From Clostridia bacterium (GTDB taxonomy: Bacteria; Bacillota; Clostridia; Oscillospirales; CAG-272): DNA of 64,000 bases. Location of the stretch: the NCBI GenBank assembly GCA_017621755.1, contig JAGASL010000021.1:24743-88742 (forward strand). Reading direction: 5' to 3'. Numbering within the stretch: the stretch's first letter is position 1; each line of letters begins with the position of its first letter. The notes below the pieces were generated by a model. It was given only the letters and a program-made list of their open reading frames with translations. It did not search any database and was not told the DNA's origin. The position numbers were made by a program, and so were the translations under genes. Positions 25,941-35,928 of this stretch are shown here, one piece after another.

Positions 25941-28202
25941 ATGGCAAACTTAGTAATCGTAGAGTCCCCCTCAAAGGCCGCAACGATCAAAGGCTATTTG
26001 GGGTCAAACTATAAAGTCATTGCCTCTAAGGGCCACGTGCGCGATCTCCCTAAAAGCACGCTGGGCGTGGATTTAGAAAATGATTTTGCGCCGCACTATA
26101 TCAACATTCGCGGCCGTGGCGATGTGATCACCCAGCTGAAGAAGGAGGCAAAGGCGGCCAACAAGGTCTTTTTGGCAACCGACCCTGACCGCGAGGGTGA
26201 GGCCATCTCCTGGCACCTGGCAACCGTACTCGGTATCCCGTTTGATAAGGCTTGCCGTGTCACCTTTAACGAGATCACTAAGGGCGCGGTGAAGGATGCC
26301 ATTAAGCACCCGCGTGTGATCGATGAGGATCTTGTCAATTCCCAGCAGGCGCGCCGTATTCTGGACCGTATTGTTGGCTACAAGCTTAGTCCGTTTCTTT
26401 GGAAGAACGTGAAAAGCGGCCTTTCCGCCGGGCGTGTACAATCGGTTGCCACGCGCATCATCGTCGAGCGGGATGAAGAGATCCGCGCCTTTGTGCCCAA
26501 GGAATATTGGACGGTGGATGCTCTTCTGCAGACCGCCTCTGGTGAGGAATTCACCGCCCGCTACGTGGGCAAGCGCAAGCTGGAATCCGAGGCAGATGCA
26601 GCCGCCCTGCTTGCCGACCTGCAGAAAAACGGCTTTACAGTCGTGAATATGAAATCTGCCGAAAAGAAAAAGCAGCCGGCCCCTCCCTTTACCACCTCTA
26701 CCATGCAGCAGGAGGCCTCGCGCAAGCTCGGCTTCCAATCCCAGCGCATTATGAAGGTAGCGCAGGAGTTGTACGAGGGTATTAACCTTGGCTCTGAATT
26801 TGGTGGCGTACAGGGCCTTATTACCTACATGCGTACCGATTCGCTTCGCATCTCCAACGTAGCGCAGGAGGCCGCTCTTGACCTGATCCGCACCCGGTAT
26901 GGCGAGGAATACATGCCACCCAGCCCTCGCGTTTATCGCGCAAAATCCAACGCGCAGGATGCGCACGAGGCGATTCGCCCCTCTAACGTTGCCATTGAGC
27001 CCAAGCAGATCAAAAAGCTGCTGACAAGCGATCAGTATAAGCTTTATAAGCTGATCTGGGATCGTTTTGTTGCCAGCCAAATGGCTGCTGCCGTTCTTAA
27101 TACCACTACCATCGAGATCGAAAACGGCAAAGAGGCCTTCCGTGCCAGCGGCTATACCGTAAAATTCCAGGGATATATGTCGGTATACGGCAACGATGAC
27201 CACCAGGATGAGGATGGCAGCTACGGCCGCCTGCCGATGACTGAGGTTGGTGAAAAGCTGACAACGATGGAGGTAACCCCCTCCCAGCATTTCACCGAGC
27301 CGCCTGCCCATTATAACGAGGCAACGCTGATCAAATTCTTAGAGGAGAATGGCATCGGCCGCCCCAGCACCTATACCCCTATCATCACCACCATCATTGC
27401 CAGAAGCTATGTAAAGCGCAGCGGCAAGGCACTGGTCTCCACCCCGCTTGGCGAGGTAACGACCCGCTTGATGAAGGAAAACTTCCCGGATATCGTAAAC
27501 TACGAGTTCACCGCCTCAATGGAGGATAAGCTGGACTCGATCGAAAACAAGACCAACACCATGAACGCCGTTCTGGGTGATTTCTACGATGGCTTTAAGG
27601 TATCCCTTGAAAAGGCCATGAGCCAAACGACCAAGGAGACCGTTGAGATCCCGCCTGAGGAATCCAACGTGGAATGTGAGCTTTGCGGCAGAAAGATGGT
27701 TTATAAGAACGGGCGCTTTGGCCGTTTCTTGGCTTGCCCCCGTTACCCAGAATGCAAAAACACCAAGGCTATCGACCGCAACGGCAACCCCGTCACAAAG
27801 AACGAGGAAAAGAACGAGATCGCCGATTTTAAGTGCGAGTTGTGTGGCGGCGATATGATCCTGCGCACCGGCCGGTACGGCAGCTTTTACGCATGCGCCA
27901 ATTACCCCACCTGTAAGAATACCAAGCAAAAGGTGATCGAGATCGGCGTTCCGTGCCCGCAATGCGGCGCCAAGATCGTTGCCAAGCGTGGTAAGGGTCG
28001 TACCAGCTTCTACAGCTGTGAGCGATACCCGGAGTGTGATTTCTCCTCTTGGGATATGCCCACTAACGAGCAATGCCCGCAGTGCGGCAAGCAGCTCTTC
28101 CTTCGCAAGAGCCGCAACACGGTTCTGTGCCACGACAAGCAGTGCGGCTACAAGCGCGAGGAGCCTGCCGTGACCAAGCAGGAAGAGGAGACCGAGGAGT
28201 GA
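25941..28202 (+). CDS. topA: DNA topoisomerase I (type IA)
   Basis: A 753-residue topoisomerase that relaxes negative supercoils. The TOPRIM domain opens with VIVESPSKAATIKGYLG and has the acidic DPDREGE motif. The active-site tyrosine is about residue 296, in ITYMRTDS. Four C-terminal zinc-ribbon repeats follow from about 575, each with CxxC pairs separated by an aromatic/Gly stretch; the last (CPQCGKQLFLRK) has a variant second half. An AGAAAGGAATT site lies ahead of the ATG. The stop overlaps the trmFO start (TGATG). Confidence 0.97.
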   Translation: MANLVIVESPSKAATIKGYLGSNYKVIASKGHVRDLPKSTLGVDLENDFAPHYINIRGRGDVITQLKKEAKAANKVFLATDPDREGEAISWHLATVLGIPFDKACRVTFNEITKGAVKDAIKHPRVIDEDLVNSQQARRILDRIVGYKLSPFLWKNVKSGLSAGRVQSVATRIIVERDEEIRAFVPKEYWTVDALLQTASGEEFTARYVGKRKLESEADAAALLADLQKNGFTVVNMKSAEKKKQPAPPFTTSTMQQEASRKLGFQSQRIMKVAQELYEGINLGSEFGGVQGLITYMRTDSLRISNVAQEAALDLIRTRYGEEYMPPSPRVYRAKSNAQDAHEAIRPSNVAIEPKQIKKLLTSDQYKLYKLIWDRFVASQMAAAVLNTTTIEIENGKEAFRASGYTVKFQGYMSVYGNDDHQDEDGSYGRLPMTEVGEKLTTMEVTPSQHFTEPPAHYNEATLIKFLEENGIGRPSTYTPIITTIIARSYVKRSGKALVSTPLGEVTTRLMKENFPDIVNYEFTASMEDKLDSIENKTNTMNAVLGDFYDGFKVSLEKAMSQTTKETVEIPPEESNVECELCGRKMVYKNGRFGRFLACPRYPECKNTKAIDRNGNPVTKNEEKNEIADFKCELCGGDMILRTGRYGSFYACANYPTCKNTKQKVIEIGVPCPQCGAKIVAKRGKGRTSFYSCERYPECDFSSWDMPTNEQCPQCGKQLFLRKSRNTVLCHDKQCGYKREEPAVTKQEEETEE

Positions 28203-29545
28203 TGGCAGAAGCAAGCACGCCTCGCATTCGCATCGTTGGCGCAGGTCTTGCCGGCTGCGAGGCTGCCTGGCAGGCAGCACGCTTGGGGGTAGCGGTTGAT
28301 CTGTATGAAATGAAGCCGCACAAATACACCCCCGCCCACCATCACCCGGGCTTTGCTGAGCTGGTGTGCTCCAATTCCTTACGCTCGAACGACCCGTCAA
28401 ACGCCGTTGGCCTCTTAAAGGCAGAGTTGCAAACGCTTGGCTCCTTGATCATGGAGGCAGCCTATGCTACACAGGTGCCTGCCGGATCAGCTCTGGCGGT
28501 AGACCGCGAGAAATTTTCCGCCTATATTACTGAAAAGATCAAAAGCGAGCTGCTGATCACCGTTTACGAGGAAGAGGTAACCACCATCGACGATAGTGTG
28601 ATCACCGTGATCGCCAGCGGCCCCTTGACAAGCGAGGCGCTGGCCAATGAGATCATCGGCTTGCTGGGCACAGAGAGTCAGCTGTATTTTTACGATGCGG
28701 CCGCTCCGATCGTAGATGCTGCCAGCATTGATATGAATATTGCCTATTTCGCCTCTCGCTACGGCAAGGGCGACCCACAGGATTACCTGAATTGCCCCAT
28801 GACACGCGAGGAATACGATGCGTTTTATGAGGCGCTGGTCAGCGCTGAGGTCGCGCAACTCAAGGCCTTTGATCAGCAGGCACAGGAGGGTGACCCCAAG
28901 GTGTTTGAAGGATGCATGCCAGTTGAGGTAATGGCACGCCGTGGCTACGATACGCTGCGCTATGGCCCCATGAAGCCGGTCGGTCTTCCTTTGCCGGGCA
29001 GCGAAAAAGAGGCCTATGCCGTTGTGCAGCTTCGCCGCGAGAATCGAGAGGGAAGTATGTACAACCTGGTCGGCTTTCAAACGCACTTGACCTTTTGTGA
29101 GCAAAAGCGTGTTTTTCGCATGATCCCCGGGCTTGCCAATGCAGAATTTTTCCGTTTTGGCGTTATGCACCGCAATACCTATCTGCGTTCCCCTGGCATT
29201 CTGACACCACAATATGCTATGAAAGCAAAGCCGAGCCTGTTTTTCGCTGGGCAAATGACTGGGGTCGAGGGGTACGTAGAATCCACCTCCTCTGGCCTTG
29301 TTGCCGGCATCAATGCCGCACGCCTCGCAAGGGGAGAGCAACCGTTAGATTTCCCAGCCACCACGGAAATAGGTGCGCTGGCGCACTACGTCAGTGAATC
29401 AACAGCCACGAGTTTTCAACCAATGAATGCCAATTTCGGTGTGATCACACCGCTTGAAAAGCGCGTAAAGGGCGGCAAGGCTGCCAGAAACCAGGCCTAC
29501 GCAGAGCGATCTGCCGAGGTGCTGCGCCTCTTGCTCGCCAAGTAA
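28202..29545 (+). CDS. trmFO: tRNA (m5U54) methyltransferase TrmFO, folate/FAD-dependent
   Basis: A 447-residue flavoprotein that makes ribothymidine at tRNA position 54 with methylene-tetrahydrofolate. The FAD dinucleotide motif is IVGAGLAGCEAAW near residues 11-23. The two conserved functional cysteines are Cys56 (VCSNSLRSN) and Cys238 (FEGCMPVEVMARRG). GVEGYVESTSSGLVAGINAAR is the C-terminal FAD motif, split over a loop. The ATG at 28202 overlaps the topA stop by one base. Confidence 0.96.
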   Translation: MAEASTPRIRIVGAGLAGCEAAWQAARLGVAVDLYEMKPHKYTPAHHHPGFAELVCSNSLRSNDPSNAVGLLKAELQTLGSLIMEAAYATQVPAGSALAVDREKFSAYITEKIKSELLITVYEEEVTTIDDSVITVIASGPLTSEALANEIIGLLGTESQLYFYDAAAPIVDAASIDMNIAYFASRYGKGDPQDYLNCPMTREEYDAFYEALVSAEVAQLKAFDQQAQEGDPKVFEGCMPVEVMARRGYDTLRYGPMKPVGLPLPGSEKEAYAVVQLRRENREGSMYNLVGFQTHLTFCEQKRVFRMIPGLANAEFFRFGVMHRNTYLRSPGILTPQYAMKAKPSLFFAGQMTGVEGYVESTSSGLVAGINAARLARGEQPLDFPATTEIGALAHYVSESTATSFQPMNANFGVITPLEKRVKGGKAARNQAYAERSAEVLRLLLAK

Positions 29546-29593
29546 TATTCACTTTGTCTGTGGCATCCTTGCTTGATGCCGGAAAGGTGTTTT

Positions 29594-30640
29594 GTGAGAA
29601 TTATAATCGATGTAATGAGTGGCGATCGTGCGCCGCTCGAGCTATTAAAGGGCGCCGTAACGGCGGCCGAGGAATATCGCGTTCCCATCACCGTGGTCGG
29701 CGACCGCGAAGTGATTGAACGAGTAGCCAAGGAAAATACGCTTTCCTTAGAAAACGTAGAGATCGCGCACGCAGACGACGTGATCAGCATGGAGGATAAG
29801 CCGCTTTCTATTATTCGAGAAAAGAGCAATTCCTCTATGGGTGTCGGGCTTCGCATGCTTCAAAACGGCGAGGGTGATGCCTTTCTCAGCGCTGGCAACA
29901 CCGGTGCACTGCTGGCAGGCTCTACGCTGCTTGTACGCAGGATCAGGGGCATTCGGCGGGCGGCTATTGCTACCTTTTTGCCGTTTCCTACCCCCGTGCT
30001 GCTGATGGATGCCGGGGCCAATCTGGTCGTCACATCGGATGATCTTGAGCAATTTGCTTACATGGGCTCCTTCTATATGAAAAAGCTGCACGGCATTGAG
30101 AAGCCGCGTGTTGGCCTTTTGAATAACGGGGCAGAGGCAACCAAGGGACTGCCGCTGCAGATAGAGACCTATGAGCAGCTTTCCGCCAATCCCGATATCA
30201 ACTTCATTGGCAATGTTGAAGCAAAAGATATCCCCTTCAATACTTGCGATGTCCTGTTAACGGATGGCTTTACCGGCAATATCGTTTTGAAGTATACCGA
30301 GGGGATGGGTAAATTTATGCTCTCGACCCTCAAGCAGTTGTTTACCAAAAATGCCATTACTAAGGCCTCTGCCTTTGCTATGAAGGGGCAGCTTTCCGCC
30401 CTGAAGAAGCAGTTTGATGCCTCTGAATACGGCGGTGCCCCCTTGCTTGGCATTTCTCGCCCCGTTATTAAGGCGCACGGCAGCTCTGATGCCAAGGCTA
30501 TCAAAAATGCCGTATTGCAAACAATCGCCTTTTTAAGCACAGGCATGAATCACGAGATCGCGCGCATGGCTGCCGAGCTTGACCTAAAAAACCGTGAAAA
30601 GAAAAAGGTAGAGGAAAGCGAAAGCAGCGCGACCGAATAA
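29594..30640 (+). CDS. plsX: phosphate acyltransferase PlsX
   Basis: A 348-residue PlsX, which turns acyl-ACP and phosphate into acyl-phosphate for phospholipid synthesis. Motifs are IIIDVMSGDRAP (usual form DamGGDxaP) and FLSAGNTGALLAG near 100, then LMDAGANL, VGLLNNGAEATKG and LLTDGFTGNIVLK. I chose the GTG at 29594, which has GGAAAGGTG upstream and begins right at the first conserved strand. No acpP follows; rnc comes next. Confidence 0.93.
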   Translation: MRIIIDVMSGDRAPLELLKGAVTAAEEYRVPITVVGDREVIERVAKENTLSLENVEIAHADDVISMEDKPLSIIREKSNSSMGVGLRMLQNGEGDAFLSAGNTGALLAGSTLLVRRIRGIRRAAIATFLPFPTPVLLMDAGANLVVTSDDLEQFAYMGSFYMKKLHGIEKPRVGLLNNGAEATKGLPLQIETYEQLSANPDINFIGNVEAKDIPFNTCDVLLTDGFTGNIVLKYTEGMGKFMLSTLKQLFTKNAITKASAFAMKGQLSALKKQFDASEYGGAPLLGISRPVIKAHGSSDAKAIKNAVLQTIAFLSTGMNHEIARMAAELDLKNREKKKVEESESSATE

Positions 30641-30665
30641 AGATCAAAAAAGGAGGGAAATACGC

Positions 30666-31373
30666 ATGGAAGGCAGCAGCCTTTTGCCGCTGCAAAGGGC
30701 ATTGGGATACACCTTCGCAGATGAAGGGCTCCTTTTGACAGCACTGACACACACCTCCTTTTCTAACGAAAACAAAAGCACATCAAAAAGCAACGAACGA
30801 ATTGAATTTTTGGGTGATGCCGTTTTAGGGCTCACCATCAGTCATATTTTGTTTCATCGCTATCCCACCGCATCCGAGGGGGTTTTGTCCCTCTACCGGC
30901 AATACCTGGTGTGTGAGGCCACGCTGGCGCGTGTTGCACAGAGGTTATCGCTTGGCTCCTACTTACGCTTGGGGCGCGGAGAAGAGCGGCAGGGTGGGCG
31001 AGAGAAACGGTCGATCCTTGCCGATGCGACCGAGGCGCTGTTTGCCGCCATCTTTTTAGACGCGGGCGAGGAGGCCGGCGGCATTCTTGCCGATATCATG
31101 ACAAAGCTGTTTCATGACGAGCTGCTTGCTTGTGAGCGCCTGCGCAGCGGAGATTATAAATCCAGGCTGCAGCAGCTGGTAGAGCAGGATGGTAATGAGC
31201 GACTTAATTATCGCGTTGCCTCTGTACAAGGGCCGGTGCACGACCCGATTTTTCACGTAGAGGCGCTACTAAACACCAACGTGATAGGCAAGGGTGTTGG
31301 CCGCTCTAAGCAAGAGGCCGAGCAACTTGCCGCGCGCGAGGCGCTTCTTCTGTTTGGCGCTAAAAATTTATAA
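30666..31373 (+). CDS. rnc: ribonuclease III
   Basis: A 235-residue double-strand RNA endonuclease. The catalytic domain (1-155) has the signature ERIEFLGDAVLG with Glu47 and Asp51, and the second acidic pair lies in LADATEALFAAIFLD. The C-terminal dsRBD (about 160-232) has DYKSRLQQLVE and GKGVGRSKQEAEQLAAREAL. It processes rRNA precursors and structured mRNAs. The ATG at 30666 has AGGAGGGAAA eight bases upstream. Confidence 0.96.
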   Translation: MEGSSLLPLQRALGYTFADEGLLLTALTHTSFSNENKSTSKSNERIEFLGDAVLGLTISHILFHRYPTASEGVLSLYRQYLVCEATLARVAQRLSLGSYLRLGRGEERQGGREKRSILADATEALFAAIFLDAGEEAGGILADIMTKLFHDELLACERLRSGDYKSRLQQLVEQDGNERLNYRVASVQGPVHDPIFHVEALLNTNVIGKGVGRSKQEAEQLAAREALLLFGAKNL

Positions 31374-31420
31374 TCTGCCTCGTTTTATTTCACCAATTAC
31401 TGTGTTGAAGGAGAAGATCC

Positions 31421-34400
31421 GTGTACCTAAAGTCATTAGAATTACATGGTTTCAAATCGTTCCCAAACCGTACGGTTTTGAATTTTGAAAGAGGAACTAC
31501 CGTTGTCGTTGGCCCGAATGGCAGCGGCAAATCCAACATTTCCGATGCAATGCGTTGGGTTCTTGGCGAGCTTTCCAGCCGCAGCATTCGCGGCACGAAA
31601 ATGGAGGACGTTATTTTTGGCGGTACCAATGATCGCCGCCCCATGGGCTTCGCCGAGGTATCCGTTTGCTTCGATAATACCGATAAGAATCATGCTTTGA
31701 ATCTCCCTTATGATGAGGTGGTCGTTACCCGCCGCTATTACCGTGCCGGAGAGAGCGAGTATTTTATCAACCGCAAGCCCTGCCGTCTGCGAGATATCTA
31801 CGAGCTGTTTATGAACACCGGCGTCGGCCGCGAGGGCTATTCTATTATTGGCCAGGGGCGCATTGCCGAGATCCTTTCCAAAAAGAGTGAGGATCGCAGA
31901 AATTTCTTTGAAGAGGCGGCTGGTATCTCTAAGTTCCGCTTCAAAAAGCAAGAGGCCGAGAAAAAGCTGGCAGATACTGAAAACAACATGGTGCGCGTGC
32001 GCGACATTCTTAGCGAGCTGGAGGGGCGTGTAGAGCCCCTGCGCCGTGATTCAGAAAAGGCACGCCGTTATCTTGAATTATACGAAAGAAAAAAAGAGGC
32101 AGACGTTTCCCTTTGGTTATACGATACGCAAAAGCTGCGCACTGACATCACTGCTTGCCGTGATGCCTGCTCTCTTTCTGAAAACGAGCTGGCGCTGATC
32201 ACCGAGTCGCTTGCTTCGTTAGAGGCGCAAAACGACCGCCTGGACGAGGAGCAAAGAAGCAACCGCCTGCTCTCTGAGCAGCTTTTGACCCAGATTCGCG
32301 ACCATACAAAGAATATCAACCGCTTAGACAACGAATATCAGCTTCTTCAAAACGAAGCCAAGCACCGCGATGAACTGATCATCGATTGTAACCAGCGCAT
32401 TCACAGCACCAATCAAGCCTTGGTCTCCTTAGCCGAGGAATGCCGTGCAGGCGAAGCAAAGATTGCCGGGCTGCGTGAGCAGGAGGGTAACCTGACCGAT
32501 GAGCATCTTGGGCTGCTTGCCGAGCAGCAGGCAAAAATGCAAGAGGCGCAGGTGCTGGAGGGCAAGCTTTCTGCCGAGTTAGAGTCCTCTAAGGAGATTG
32601 AGGCCTCCGCAGTCGATCTGCGCGTGCGCATGGACGTTTTGAAAAATACGCGTGCCAGCGGAAACGATAAATGCGAAAGCCTGCTTGCCGAGATTGGCCG
32701 CTACGAGGCTGATGGCAAAAAGCTGCGCGAGGAGGCCGCCCGGTGCGAAAAGAATGCCGAGGGCTTTAAGAATAAAATTGCCGAGCTGGATCAAACCATC
32801 GCCAACGGCGCAACCGATACCGATGCGACCAATGCAGCACGCGCTGAAAAAATGAACGAGCTTTCTGCCGTTTCAGTGCAAAGAAGCTCTTTCTTGCAGC
32901 GTGTAGAAACGCTGCAGCGCATGGAAGAGCATTTTGAGGGCTATAACAATAGCGTTCGCTTTGTTATGCAGCGCGAAAAGCAGGGCGGCATTGCCGGCGC
33001 CGGTAAGATATACGGCCCGCTTTCTCAGCTCATTTCTACAGAAAAGGACTATATTATTGCGGTTGAAACTGCCCTTGGCTCCAGCATTCAGAATATCGTG
33101 GTAGATAACGAGACCACCGCCAAGGCGGCTATGCGCTGCTTGAAGGAAAATCGCGCAGGCCGCGCAACCTTTTACCCGATCAGCGCCATCCGCTCTGCCG
33201 GCGAGACAGATGAGATCCGCCGTGCCGCCACCTTTGCGGGGTACGTGAACCGTGCGGACAAGCTCGTTACCTTTGAAAAGACCTTTACTGATATCGTTGA
33301 ATGGCTTTTGGCGCGTACCGTTGTATTTGATGATATCGACCACGCTACCGAGGCAGCCAAGTCGCTGCGCTACCGCGTGAAGATTGTCACGCTGGATGGC
33401 CAGGTCATCAATGCCGGCGGTTCCTTTACCGGCGGCTCTGTGAAGCATGATAGCGGCATTATGAGCCGTGCAGCCGAAATTGAAAGCCTGAAAAAGGAAG
33501 CCGAAGGGCTGGGCAAGCAGATCACCGCCGCCGAGAAGGCCATTGCCGATTTTGACAAGCAGTTAGAGAGCATTCATAACGCCGTGCGCGAGGCAGAGCA
33601 GCAGAAGGAGCTACTGCTTACCATGTCGCGCGCCCAGTTTGCCGCCTTGGATAGTGCCAATGCAAAGCTAGAGGCGAACGAAAATCTCAAAGCGAAGCTG
33701 CAGGCGGATTATGATGCGATCGTAGCAGCCGAGCTGGAAAGTGGAGAAGAGCTGCAGGCACTACAGGCCGAGCTTTCGGAATGTGAAAAGAAGATCAGCG
33801 CCATCGCCGATCGCCGCAACGAGCTGGAGATCGAGCGCAATGCCATTTTGGATGAAAAGGATTCTTTGGCCGGCCGCGCCTCTGACGTGCAGATCCGCCT
33901 GGCCGAGGTGCGGGGCGAGATGTTAGCCGCCTCTAACGCGATTGATACCGCCAAAACCCGTATCGAAGAGCTGAAGAGCAGCAAGGACGAGCAGCAGGAG
34001 CGCGTTGTAGAGCATGAGACCTGGCTGATGGACCATAAGACCGAGCTGGAGGCTAACCGCCGCGAGCGCGAAAAGCTGGATACGCTTCTTTCCGAAATTG
34101 ACAGCAGCCGTCAATCGGTAGAAGCTGATAACGATGATTTTGCCAAGCGCCTTACCGAGCTGAAGCTACAGATCCGCAACAAGCATAATCAAAAGGATCT
34201 GTGCGCAGAGACGGATAACCGCAACAAGCGCAAGCTGGAGCGTCTGACCGAGGAATATGACCGCCTAAGCTCGAGGCTCTACGATGATTACGAGCTGACC
34301 GCTGAGGAGGCCAGGCGCCTAGATTACCCGCCCGTTACGGCTGAAAACCACAGCCAGTATGCCGCCACACAGACAGAATGCCGCCAAAAGATCAAAGCGC

Positions 34401-35035
34401 TTGGCTCTGTCAACGTAGCGGCGATCGAGGAATATGACCAGGTCAAGGAGCGGTATGAAACACTCTCTGAGCAGGTTGGCGACCTCAATCATTCGTACGA
34501 GGAGCTGACCGGCGTGATCAGCAAGATCGAAACCGAAATGAAGGCCAGCTTTGTCACCGCCTTTACTGAGATCAACCGCAATTTCGGCATTGTATTCCGC
34601 GAGCTGTTTGGCGGCGGCCAGGCAGAGCTGTTCTTGACCGACCCCGAGGACGTTTTGAACTGCGGTATTGAAATCAAGGCGGCCCCTCCTGGTAAGATCA
34701 TTAAAAGCCTGGCTCTGCTTTCTGGCGGCGAGCAAGCCTTTGTCGCCTGTGCGCTCTTCTTCGCCATTCTGAAGGTAAATCCCACCCCGTTCTGCCTCTT
34801 GGATGAGATCGAGGCGGCGCTGGACGAGGTAAACGTTTATCGCCTGGGCGAATACATCAAGAAGTTCTGCGGTGAAACGCAGTTTATTCTGATCACGCAC
34901 CGCCGCGGTACCATGCAGATCGCCGACCGGCTATACGGCGTTACGATGCCGGAGCGCGGTATTTCCAGGGTCATTGCACTGGATATGAATGAAATGGAAA
35001 GCAGAAGTAAGGAGTTTACAGATGGGCTTCTTTGA
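31421..35035 (+). CDS. smc: chromosome segregation protein SMC
   Basis: A full-length 1204-residue SMC. The Walker A GPNGSGKS lies at residues 31-38 and the ABC signature LSGGEQ near 1100. The Walker B (CLLDEIEAALDE) has its Asp near 1128. Two long coiled coils flank a hinge at about 520-650 (GPLSQLISTEKDY, FYPISAIR, GGSFTGGS). It forms condensin with ScpA and ScpB (17627-18439 and 16834-17649). The start is GTG with GAAGGAGAAG upstream. The end overlaps ftsY by 14 bases, and rnc precedes it as in B. subtilis. Confidence 0.97.
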   Translation: MYLKSLELHGFKSFPNRTVLNFERGTTVVVGPNGSGKSNISDAMRWVLGELSSRSIRGTKMEDVIFGGTNDRRPMGFAEVSVCFDNTDKNHALNLPYDEVVVTRRYYRAGESEYFINRKPCRLRDIYELFMNTGVGREGYSIIGQGRIAEILSKKSEDRRNFFEEAAGISKFRFKKQEAEKKLADTENNMVRVRDILSELEGRVEPLRRDSEKARRYLELYERKKEADVSLWLYDTQKLRTDITACRDACSLSENELALITESLASLEAQNDRLDEEQRSNRLLSEQLLTQIRDHTKNINRLDNEYQLLQNEAKHRDELIIDCNQRIHSTNQALVSLAEECRAGEAKIAGLREQEGNLTDEHLGLLAEQQAKMQEAQVLEGKLSAELESSKEIEASAVDLRVRMDVLKNTRASGNDKCESLLAEIGRYEADGKKLREEAARCEKNAEGFKNKIAELDQTIANGATDTDATNAARAEKMNELSAVSVQRSSFLQRVETLQRMEEHFEGYNNSVRFVMQREKQGGIAGAGKIYGPLSQLISTEKDYIIAVETALGSSIQNIVVDNETTAKAAMRCLKENRAGRATFYPISAIRSAGETDEIRRAATFAGYVNRADKLVTFEKTFTDIVEWLLARTVVFDDIDHATEAAKSLRYRVKIVTLDGQVINAGGSFTGGSVKHDSGIMSRAAEIESLKKEAEGLGKQITAAEKAIADFDKQLESIHNAVREAEQQKELLLTMSRAQFAALDSANAKLEANENLKAKLQADYDAIVAAELESGEELQALQAELSECEKKISAIADRRNELEIERNAILDEKDSLAGRASDVQIRLAEVRGEMLAASNAIDTAKTRIEELKSSKDEQQERVVEHETWLMDHKTELEANRREREKLDTLLSEIDSSRQSVEADNDDFAKRLTELKLQIRNKHNQKDLCAETDNRNKRKLERLTEEYDRLSSRLYDDYELTAEEARRLDYPPVTAENHSQYAATQTECRQKIKALGSVNVAAIEEYDQVKERYETLSEQVGDLNHSYEELTGVISKIETEMKASFVTAFTEINRNFGIVFRELFGGGQAELFLTDPEDVLNCGIEIKAAPPGKIIKSLALLSGGEQAFVACALFFAILKVNPTPFCLLDEIEAALDEVNVYRLGEYIKKFCGETQFILITHRRGTMQIADRLYGVTMPERGISRVIALDMNEMESRSKEFTDGLL

Positions 35036-35927
35036 GAAGTTAAAAAGTGGATTACAGAAAACCAAAAACGCCCTGTTCGGCAAAATCGACAACCTGCTGA
35101 AGAGCTTTGTTCGTATTGACGAGGACTTTTTGGATGAATTAGAGGAGCTGCTGATCACCGCCGATGTAGGGGTAGAGACCAGCGAGGAAATTTTAGACAC
35201 GCTGCGTGAAAGGATCCGCGAGGGGCGCATCAAGGAGCCGGATGACGTGCGCCAGTCCCTGCGCGAGATCGTGCGCGAGCTGATTGGCGAGCACGAGCCG
35301 CTTGATCTCTCCACCTCACCCTCCGTTATTTTGGTGATCGGTGTCAACGGCGTTGGCAAAACCACCTCGATCGGCAAGATCTCCGCCGCCCTGAAGCAGG
35401 AAAAAAAGAAGGTTGTGGTTGCCGCGGCCGATACCTTCCGCGCCGCAGCCACCGAGCAGCTTGCCATCTGGTGTGAGCGCAGCGGCGTTGACCTGATCAA
35501 GCAAGGGCAGGGGGCTGACCCGGCTTCGGTGGTATATGATGCCATTCAGGCCGTAAAGAGCCGCCACGCCGACGTATTGCTGATCGATACCGCCGGCCGC
35601 CTGCACAACAAAAAGAACCTAATGGACGAGCTTGCCAAAATCAACCGTGTCATCGGGCGCGAGCTGCCGGATAGCGCACGCGAGACCCTGCTGGTCTTAG
35701 ATGCCACCACCGGTCAAAACGCCGTTAGTCAGGCAAAGGAATTTAAGAATGCCGCTGATATCACCGGCTTGATCTTAACAAAGCTGGATGGCACCGCCAA
35801 GGGGGGCATCGTACTCTCGATCCGGCGCGAGCTTGGCATTCCTGTAAAATTTATCGGAGTTGGAGAGCAGATCGACGATATGCGCCCGTTTGAAGCCGGT
35901 GCGTTTGTCGATGCCTTGTTTGAATAA
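35022..35927 (+). CDS. ftsY: signal recognition particle receptor FtsY
   Basis: A 301-residue SRP GTPase. The N domain covers about 1-85 (FLDELEELLITADVGVET). In the G domain, G1 is GVNGVGKTT at 107-115. DTFRAAATEQLAIW follows, with the DTAGRLH and TKLDGTAKGG motifs and a GVGEQIDDMRPF end. Like most Gram-positive FtsYs it has only a short amphipathic N-terminus (MGFFEKLKSGLQKTKNAL) for membrane contact. The ATG at 35022 lies inside the smc end and follows TAAGGAG. An in-frame upstream ATG at 34989 lacks family similarity. Confidence 0.96.
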   Translation: MGFFEKLKSGLQKTKNALFGKIDNLLKSFVRIDEDFLDELEELLITADVGVETSEEILDTLRERIREGRIKEPDDVRQSLREIVRELIGEHEPLDLSTSPSVILVIGVNGVGKTTSIGKISAALKQEKKKVVVAAADTFRAAATEQLAIWCERSGVDLIKQGQGADPASVVYDAIQAVKSRHADVLLIDTAGRLHNKKNLMDELAKINRVIGRELPDSARETLLVLDATTGQNAVSQAKEFKNAADITGLILTKLDGTAKGGIVLSIRRELGIPVKFIGVGEQIDDMRPFEAGAFVDALFE

Positions 35928-35928
35928 T

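Noticed and set aside
26073..27311. 412-codon open frame on the minus strand
   Set aside because: It is exactly antisense to topA, has no family-like motifs or ribosome binding site, and topA motifs are intact on the other strand.
28487..29341. 284-codon minus-strand frame
   Set aside because: It is a shadow of trmFO, caused by codon bias in a GC-rich stretch.
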